Shown: one piece after another, positions 57,680-64,000 of the stretch
How the letters are laid out: the number at the start of each line of letters is the position of its first letter
Numbering within the stretch: the stretch's first letter is position 1
Assembly (NCBI GenBank): GCA_010094025.1
Contig: ML991796.1
Location: forward strand, 248,001 to 312,000
Reading direction: 5' to 3'
DNA from: Viridothelium virens
Lineage: Eukaryota > Ascomycota > Dothideomycetes > Trypetheliales > Trypetheliaceae
DNA: 64,000 nt
Program-made: the position numbers and the translations under genes
Notes under the pieces: generated by a model
What the model was told of the DNA's origin: nothing
Seen by the model: only the letters and a program-made list of their open reading frames with translations
Database searches by the model: none

Positions 57680-59432
57680 TGAAGGCTTGGTGAATAGCTC
57701 AGCCAGAGAGAAGCGGATTCTCTTCGAGAGGCTGGGTTCAGCGTTAGAGGTTTATATGACGAGGATGTGGGTGCTATGATTCTGTAATTGCTTAAGGTTG
57801 CTGCTATCGGTTGATGCCAAATCCCCCTTGTAAGGAATTTGATAGCTGTGTTTGTGGGCGAGACAAGGAGCGACCAAATCTTCAGCCGAAGTATTTCTTT
57901 TTGATAGAACCTTGGAATATACGATTCCTGTGTCATAGATCTCGCGCAATACAAGTTCACTGACAGAGTATCTTAGCTCCAGCAGAGTGTTTACGCGACT
58001 GCCGGCTCAACTTCATCTTCCGTATCACGTCAATAGAACCCGCTGTCGCCGTTTTCATTGGATTGAATAGGTCCCGGCAATGCAGATCAATGGCTCGGAG
58101 GTGGCGGCTTGGACACAAATCAATGTGCGAAGATAGAATACCGTAAGTTGTTGTAACTTAACGAGTATCAGACGGTAATTAGTCGCCCTTATTGTTGTGA
58201 CGCGTCTTACGGATGCGAGCACGTGAGTACTAATCCCAAATAGGTAGGTAGGAGAGGGGATATTACTGGAATGGAGGAGGGGTGGCTAAGACTGCCAGGC
58301 AGGACTCAACGCCAACGCATAAACGGCCGGAGTGAGCACAGCTGAGGATAGTTCTTCTCTGCAAAAGCTCCAAAATACTTCCACTCTTAGGCAAATTCCA
58401 ATCGAATTTACTCAGGCATCTCAAGGGCTACGATGTCTGGCACAACAACGCCACCATTGATACCAAACACGCGAAATTGGATGGTACTCTACGATGCTTC
58501 ATCATGTGAGCTTTAAATATTCAAGACATGTGGATTAGGGTCCAGACCTCGTGATCTCATGCTGCCGGGAGATTATTCTAATGAGCACACTGCTCAATGT
58601 TATATGTCTACATTCCCTCACTGATGCCTGCAATCTTGCGCAGCTCAGAGAATAGACGATGATCTTCTACATACAGGTGCGTATCGTACTTGGTCTGCAA
58701 TCCCCGCTGGTCCGACTATAAGGTTCTGAGAAACTCGTCAACTGTACAGCGAATTGGAGTAACCTGCACAGATTATTCGCATTAGCTTCAGCTACGAAGC
58801 AAAGCCTTGTCAGTGTCCATGGGATGCTTATACTTACAGTGAACAGTCAATATGCCGCAGCCACCGAAGTGCAGATTCGAGACTCAGCCTTGTCCCTAAT
58901 CAATGCCAGGGGATGTTATATGACCTTTGCGAGCCAATCTGTCTGATTTCTAGGCAACTGCTTCATATATCCGATGGTTGTGGGAACACCGACGCTAAGC
59001 TCTGTACATGCTTCAGGTGTGAGATTTAGAGATCATCTCCACCCTTGGACTCCGCAATCACTACAGACACAGTAGACATGGACTCGTTCATGATCATCGA
59101 AGCTCAAATTTCCAGTAGGAAATTAGCGCAATATCTGCATGGTAACATAAGGCATAATTTTCTAGGATCTTTGCTCGGGTCAAACGTTACTCAAGGGCCA
59201 CTGCAGTCTATGTGGCTCTTGATAGATTCTCACGCGGCTGCCGACCAGTGGGCTTGTTTGTGTACTGAAGGGATAGCTCTGTATAAAAAGTACCTGAAAT
59301 TCCTCACTTCGCTTCTCCGATACCTTTTTTCCTCAAAACAACTCAGTTGTCCACTACACCTCAATAGTGCAAGGATCACTATCATTTACAACTCCAAATC
59401 TGACATTCAATCTTCAATTCTTTACCAGCAAC
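57680..59432. promoter_or_regulatory. Gene-poor region (1.75 kb) with a TATA box for the GPI-protein gene
   Basis: No supportable gene up to 59432. A TATAAAA box at 59282-59288 lies about 150 bases before the start of the GPI-anchored protein and is the clearest core promoter element in the window. A TAGGTAGGTAGG tract lies near 58243. An open frame at 59045-59794 overlaps the next gene out of frame and is not real. Confidence 0.5.
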
Positions 59433-60287
59433 ATGCATACTGTACTAGCTCTTGCTGTCCTCCTCTGCGGTTCCGCTCTGGCCCAGATTCTCACCACGGA
59501 CGTGTCTCTTACTACTTCTATCCTTCTGCTTCCCGACCAATCTGGCACGATGGAAGCTTCTGTCATCAATGTCGTTGGCAACGGCACTATTCTAGGCCTT
59601 TCCTGCCCCGACGCGAGCCTCGTTCCCCGCCGAGTCAAACGTGCAGCATCATCGCCCGATTCCTCCGATGCCATCGGTCAATGCGCCTATACCGAAATGG
59701 ACGATCCTACCATGACCATCACCGAAGGCGTGTCCGGCACTGCCACCACCCTCGACATCGCTACGGTCATCGTAGAGGACTCTATCAATGGTAACCCTTC
59801 TAGCCAGACCACCGTCGACGTTTCCAGTTCCGGCAGCCTGCACTGCCACTTCTTGGGCACCACCGCCGCGGCTTGTACCGAGTTTCAAAATGCAGCGTTG
59901 ACCGTGGAGGCACCCGACGCCACCAGTAAGAGTAGCGCCGCCCGGAGCGAGACGGAACCATTCACAACGACCCTTGGTCCGGATGTTATTTCGTGGGTGC
60001 AAATTGTGATTACAGCAGGGCAGCAGAAGTTGTTGAGTGCATCGCCGACATTGGGTTCGACTTCGAATTCTACTACGAACGGTGCCTTCTCGACATCGGG
60101 TGGAGCTTCGAGTTCCTTGGGTAGCATGTCCTCGGGAGGCACGTCCTCGACGTCGAAAGGGGCACCGAGTTCTACGGAAAGTGCGCCTCCGAAGTCAACG
60201 AGCAATGTTGCTGGTGATAATGTAGCGGGCGTTGGGATAACAGGTGCAATCTTGGCTGGGGTGATGGGCTTTTTTATGGCTATTTGA
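59433..60287 (+). CDS. GPI-anchored Ser/Thr-rich surface protein
   Basis: A 284-residue single-exon protein. The N-terminal MHTVLALAVLLCGSALAQ is a signal peptide, and the C-terminus (GVGITGAILAGVMGFFMAI) is a hydrophobic GPI-attachment tail preceded by a small-residue omega region (SNVAGDNVAG). Between them lies a globular part (residues 20-190) with paired Cys (LSCPD, GQCAYTE, SLHCHF, ACTEF) and a Ser/Thr/Gly-rich stalk (about 205-260) that is probably O-mannosylated. This architecture is common among fungal wall and plasma-membrane proteins of unknown role. The ATG at 59433 was chosen because it begins the signal peptide; an upstream in-frame start would bury it. The coding strand goes from C-rich to G-rich near 59930. 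Confidence 0.85.
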   Translation: MHTVLALAVLLCGSALAQILTTDVSLTTSILLLPDQSGTMEASVINVVGNGTILGLSCPDASLVPRRVKRAASSPDSSDAIGQCAYTEMDDPTMTITEGVSGTATTLDIATVIVEDSINGNPSSQTTVDVSSSGSLHCHFLGTTAAACTEFQNAALTVEAPDATSKSSAARSETEPFTTTLGPDVISWVQIVITAGQQKLLSASPTLGSTSNSTTNGAFSTSGGASSSLGSMSSGGTSSTSKGAPSSTESAPPKSTSNVAGDNVAGVGITGAILAGVMGFFMAI

Positions 60288-61439
60288 TCCGGCGCAATAT
60301 GCTCGATGCCTATTCGATTTGGCTACGGCGATACAAATGGTGTTCGTATTCGAAGGGATGTCAAAATTCTACGGTGGTCTTAATTCTTCAATCGTGTCTT
60401 TCATAGAATATATTCAGAAATTCTTTTATAATTTCATGGAGGACTCTACTTGATCTTGTCTTCACCAACTTAATTTGTCGCCGATAGGCTATATCCGAAG
60501 GTGTTATTAAACGGCTGTGAGACTCGGAAATACTAGCATAGATTGGATATCAGCGTTATGACTGGCTCTGGCACTCATTCTTGATACCATTATGGGGAGA
60601 TGAAATCGAATTTATTTACGAGTAACCTTGGCAGTAATCCAGGGCTGGCAGCAGACATACCGAGAGTCGTCGACTCTCGATTTTGCTGTCAGTACAGATA
60701 GCGACGTCATCGGCAACTTAGTCGAGACGTCCTAGATGCGTGAACGGATGCCCCAATACACCAAGCGAACCTCTGTACAATCTTCCTTTCAAAAATTGAA
60801 AATCGCTTGACGTGAGAGACATGAGCCTTTTCAGTTTCCGGGCGATTCTACATCTTCAAGCTTTGACACGGCCCTGGATGACAAGGACAATGATGTTGAT
60901 GATCGTTGAAACGCGTAGGAAGCTGTGTGATTGGGACTGTAAAGCATTGCCATGACCCGGAGATTGCTTCTTGATCCTTGGGCAGTCGGTCTGGGTGATA
61001 GCTGCTCAAGATTGGCGAGATGTTGTGGGCCATAAGGGCCCCAATAGCTTAGTCATCCGCGCAGTTATCTTGCCTCCAGCACCTTTGCCTTCGCCCTCCT
61101 GTCCTCACTGACCCGCAAAGCTCAATGAGACGATTACAGGGGTGTTCGTATCGCGCGGCTGCCTCACTCAAAGGTGGTGGGAACGGAATCTCGGGGCACC
61201 GGTGGCTCCGCCCTGACATGCCTGGCAGAATACTTAAGGTACCGATCATACAGCAAAAATCGATTAGTAAGAGACAGAAGAGAGATACAGCCTCGCAATG
61301 TTCTCCTAAACATACTAACTATCCTCACGAAAGCACGAAAAACTTCTTTCGACGACCTCAGCAAATTTGGCAAAATAGATTCCAAAGATCAAAATTCCCC
61401 TTTCAAAACCAAGCAGTCTTTTGTTTCAGTTCATTGAGC
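60288..61439. other. Intergenic (1.15 kb)
   Basis: It lies between two genes on the same strand. The last 200 bases are A-rich and would be the 5' UTR of the dehydrogenase gene. The frame of the next gene is open upstream to 61125, but the family start is at 61440. Confidence 0.45.
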
Positions 61440-62354
61440 ATGTCAACCTCCAACCGTCCCATCGCAGCCGAAGGGTCCTTCAAAAATCGTACCGTTATCG
61501 TAAGCGGCGCCACAGGAAAGCTTGGCCGCCCTATTTGCGCGGCGCTCGCCGCTGCTGGCGCCAACGTTGTCATCAACGATGTCAAAGCGGACGCTGTGCA
61601 AGAACTTACTGACTCCCTCAAATCTGCCGGTCACACCGCTCTGCTGAGCATCACTCTCTCAGCGACATCTGGACCTGAAATCGTCGCAAAAGCATTGGAG
61701 CAATTTGGCCGCGTCGATGCAGTCATCAATCCCACACTAGGACCTATACCGTGGAAGCCGTTTGAGGACCTCACTGACGACGACTTCCGCGCGGCGTACG
61801 AGAACAATGTGCTGGGCCCCATCAGCGTCACGAAAGCAGCATGGCCACACTTCAAAAAGCAAGGGTACGGGCGAGTGGTGAACTTTACGTCAGACTCAAT
61901 GCTTGGATTTCCAACTGCATCTGCATATACTAATACGAAAGGCGCGCTGTTCGGCATGAACAAGACGCTGGCGATGGAAGGCGCAGCGCACGGCATTAAA
62001 GTGAACTGCGTATCGCCAATCGCATATCATCCGAATATGGAACGGCATATTCTGCGTTTCTCCGATGACGTGCAACATGCATTCAAGACATTGTATCAGC
62101 CTGAAGCTAACGTCCCCATGATCTTAGCGCTGGTGAGTGAAGGATGCCAGGCGAGTGGTGAAGTATTCAATACAGCAGGCTGGGCAGCCGGCAGGAATGT
62201 TTGGGGGAATAAAAAAGGCGTCAATGGGTTGGAGACAGTGGATGCGTGTTTGAAGGCGCTGGGCCAGATTACGGAGAAGGGTGGAGACGTCTTTGAACCC
62301 CATACCATGGTTGATTTCACTGAGTGGCAGGGCAAATATGTCCTGAACAAATGA
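61440..62354 (+). CDS. Short-chain dehydrogenase/reductase, MFE-like
   Basis: A 304-residue SDR. The start MSTSNRPIAAEGSFKNRTVI precedes the cofactor glycine motif SGATGKLGRPICAALAAAGA (TGxxxGxG type, third Gly kept). The acidic residue in VVINDVKAD suggests NAD(H) preference. The catalytic triad region is FTSDSML (Ser) and SAYTNTKGALFG (YxxxK), then NKTLAMEGAAHGIKVNCVSP. The usual NAG motif after strand 4 is replaced by INPTLGP, which is atypical. The C-terminal WGNKKGVNGLETVDACLKAL...FEPHTMVDFTEW is reminiscent of the dehydrogenase units of peroxisomal multifunctional beta-oxidation enzymes, but I see no PTS1 signal (ends YVLNK). The substrate is open. It is convergent with the MFS gene 220 bases away. 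Confidence 0.87.
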   Translation: MSTSNRPIAAEGSFKNRTVIVSGATGKLGRPICAALAAAGANVVINDVKADAVQELTDSLKSAGHTALLSITLSATSGPEIVAKALEQFGRVDAVINPTLGPIPWKPFEDLTDDDFRAAYENNVLGPISVTKAAWPHFKKQGYGRVVNFTSDSMLGFPTASAYTNTKGALFGMNKTLAMEGAAHGIKVNCVSPIAYHPNMERHILRFSDDVQHAFKTLYQPEANVPMILALVSEGCQASGEVFNTAGWAAGRNVWGNKKGVNGLETVDACLKALGQITEKGGDVFEPHTMVDFTEWQGKYVLNK

Positions 62355-62573
62355 TCGCTCAAGGATGAGTGACGGGTTTACAAATTAAAAGACATGAATT
62401 GAACAATGAGAGTCTAGATTTAGAAGATGGTGTTATCTAGGACAAGACATTTAATGCATGAAGCGCTGTTTTCGACGACAAAAGTTTTGCCCATGATTCT
62501 ATCATTATTCCACTTCGCGTACGTGATATCATGCAATTTCTTACGTTCTATCCAAAACTAAGACATCCGGTGG
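62355..62573. other. Convergent spacer
   Basis: 219 bases between the 3' ends of the dehydrogenase and transporter genes. AT-rich, no feature. Confidence 0.45.
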
Positions 62574-64000
62574 TTATGCAGCGTCCATATCTCGACTATT
62601 TTTCTCCTTCGGCTGAGACATACCGAATTCCGTCTCTAACTCCGTGCGTAGAGTAACTTGTCTCTGCAAAAAGACTAATAGAAATGAAAATCCGGCAATG
62701 CCGATAGCGACCTGCCAGGTCAGTTTCAAGCTGTCCGTATAGACGCTCACCACCTCTTCCCTGAGAGCAGATCCCTTTGCTAGATTTTTGATGAAGCTAT
62801 TGGTACTTTGCTCGTAAGCTTGTCCACCGGAGAGCAGGTTTCTCGTTGCCGCGTCTGAAATTCTTCCAGACAGATGCGCGAATTGATTGTTGAATATCGC
62901 GGCGGATATAGTGATGCCCCAAATTGTTCCAAAACTACGCAGCACTGCCCAGGTTCCTGTCGCGGTTGCCGTGTCTTCTTCTGACAGTTCGGCCTGTGCA
63001 GCGGGTAGAAGAGTTCCAATTGCGAGTCCGGAGCCGGAGGCGAATATGATCTGGAAGATGACCCATTCTGCAGTAGATGATGTACTTGTCAACATGGTCA
63101 TGAGACCAAAGCCCATGACCATGAGTGCAAAGCTGACTGCATGGATAGGAACGTACTTCCCCGTCTTCTCCATGGTGACACCACCCACAGCTGCGAAGGC
63201 CATAAGGCAGAGAACAGTAGGAAGAAGCTGAACACCTGAACGAGTCGGAGAGGAACCGAGCACTGCTTGGAAGTACACCGGCATGAAGTAGATCTCCCAG
63301 TACAAAAACAAGGTGTGGAAAAAGGTCAATGCGAATGCTGCGGCAGATGTGCGATTTGCAAAGAGATGGGAGGGTAACGTCGGCTCTATGCAAAATCGAG
63401 ACCGTTCAAAGAGCACAAAGAGCCCTATGCCCACGAACCCAAGTACCAATGGCACTATAATACGCCAAGAAGACCACGCGTATAGTGTTCCAGCATCGGT
63501 TAGGGCGATGAGCAGAGCAACCACAGCAGCAATAAAAATCGCGTTCCCGAAGAAGTCTGTTCGCTTCAGCTTCTCCGCAAGAGTCAATTCTTTCTGCCAC
63601 TGGACATGGAGGAAACCGATCAGCAGAATGAGTGCAACAAATCCCACTGGCAAGTTGATGTAGAAGACCCAGCGCCACGTTGTATTCGCAACTATAACAC
63701 CACCAATGAATGGTCCAAGGGCCGTGCCGATGGTCGCCGCGCCGAAGATGTAGCTCATAACGCTCCCACGCTCCCGGAGGGGCACTAGGTCGCAGATGAT
63801 GAGGTCGAGTAGCATTGCGCAGCCGCCTCCCCCTATGCCTTGAACAGTGCGGCCAGCAATGAGCATGGTCATGTCAGTGGCGCCTCCACTGATTCCGCTA
63901 CCAAGAATGAACACTGCAACGGCGAAAATGACAAGCCATCTACGACCAAATATGTTTGCTGTCTGTCCGTATAGAGGCTGAAATGCAGTACTGTATTTAT
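62574..64000 (-). CDS. MFS multidrug transporter, DHA2-like (partial, N-terminus outside window)
   Basis: The C-terminal part of a 14-helix major facilitator. At the window edge the frame reads AFQPLYGQTANIFGRRWLVI, the loop 2-3 motif A, followed by GRTVQGIGGGGCAMLLDLII and LVPLRERGSVMSY, then motif C-like GTALGPFIGGVIVANTTWRW and FYINLPVGFVAL. These are typical of DHA2 drug:H+ antiporters of fungi (aminotriazole/mycotoxin efflux type). About ten further membrane segments follow, and the cytosolic tail ends KEKNSRDMDAA. A TGCATTTCAG at about 63979-63988 could be an intron acceptor, so the exact edge exon is not certain. Its substrate is unknown; the adjacent dehydrogenase may or may not be linked to it. 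Confidence 0.9.
   Translation of the reverse strand, partial: KYSTAFQPLYGQTANIFGRRWLVIFAVAVFILGSGISGGATDMTMLIAGRTVQGIGGGGCAMLLDLIICDLVPLRERGSVMSYIFGAATIGTALGPFIGGVIVANTTWRWVFYINLPVGFVALILLIGFLHVQWQKELTLAEKLKRTDFFGNAIFIAAVVALLIALTDAGTLYAWSSWRIIVPLVLGFVGIGLFVLFERSRFCIEPTLPSHLFANRTSAAAFALTFFHTLFLYWEIYFMPVYFQAVLGSSPTRSGVQLLPTVLCLMAFAAVGGVTMEKTGKYVPIHAVSFALMVMGFGLMTMLTSTSSTAEWVIFQIIFASGSGLAIGTLLPAAQAELSEEDTATATGTWAVLRSFGTIWGITISAAIFNNQFAHLSGRISDAATRNLLSGGQAYEQSTNSFIKNLAKGSALREEVVSVYTDSLKLTWQVAIGIAGFSFLLVFLQRQVTLRTELETEFGMSQPKEKNSRDMDAA

Noticed and set aside
59045-59794. 249-residue open frame overlapping the GPI-protein gene
   Set aside because: Out of frame with the signal peptide and of low-quality composition. 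The GPI-anchored reading has both ends of a surface protein.

Overview
The window is nuclear DNA of a filamentous ascomycete (Pezizomycotina). Evidence: protein-coding genes on both strands, many interrupted by 46-70 nt GT-AG introns (one carries a TACTAAC branch site), and fungal-specific families such as an integral-membrane rhodopsin-like protein, a BYS1-like secreted protein, a Helo-like/NACHT/ankyrin protein, 2EXR/F-box-like proteins and a CYP52-like P450. I could not fix the class or species. No rRNA, tRNA, CRISPR array or virus-derived element was recognised.

Layout: 0.1-5.3 kb holds a large single-exon HEAT-like orphan and a small F-box/2EXR-like gene. 5.8-19 kb is an accessory stretch: a METTL7-like methyltransferase, a nine-exon FAD monooxygenase, a small secreted protein, an O-methyltransferase, a rhodopsin-like membrane protein and a decayed BTB gene, with long gene-poor gaps. 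19-31 kb is mainly housekeeping: prefoldin subunit 6 and VPS4 head to head, a prenylcysteine-oxidase-like flavoprotein, a BYS1-like secreted protein and the condensin subunit SMC4. 31-42 kb is mixed: two tandem RNase H paralogues, a P450, a Ser/Ala/Gly-rich conserved fungal protein and an F-box protein ending in a zinc-finger-like motif. 42-49.4 kb holds an NLR-type gene, a 253-bp MITE with TA target duplication, and a patatin-like protein lacking the catalytic serine. 50-55 kb has a small hypothetical gene, the ribosome-biogenesis factor LCP5 and the replication factor RFA1. 55.9-64 kb has a protein with an internal ~72-residue duplication, a GPI-anchored surface protein, a short-chain dehydrogenase and the C-terminal part of an MFS drug transporter.

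The most unusual points: (1) eight genes on both strands show a sharp coding-strand switch from C-rich to G-rich sequence toward the 3' end; (2) the NLR gene has lost the AG of a 3' splice site but keeps an in-frame substitute; (3) the patatin has Gly where the nucleophile Ser should be; (4) one member of the RNase H pair has lost two of four metal-binding acidic residues while its neighbour keeps all four. Exon boundaries were worked out by hand from reading frame and splice consensus and have no transcript support.
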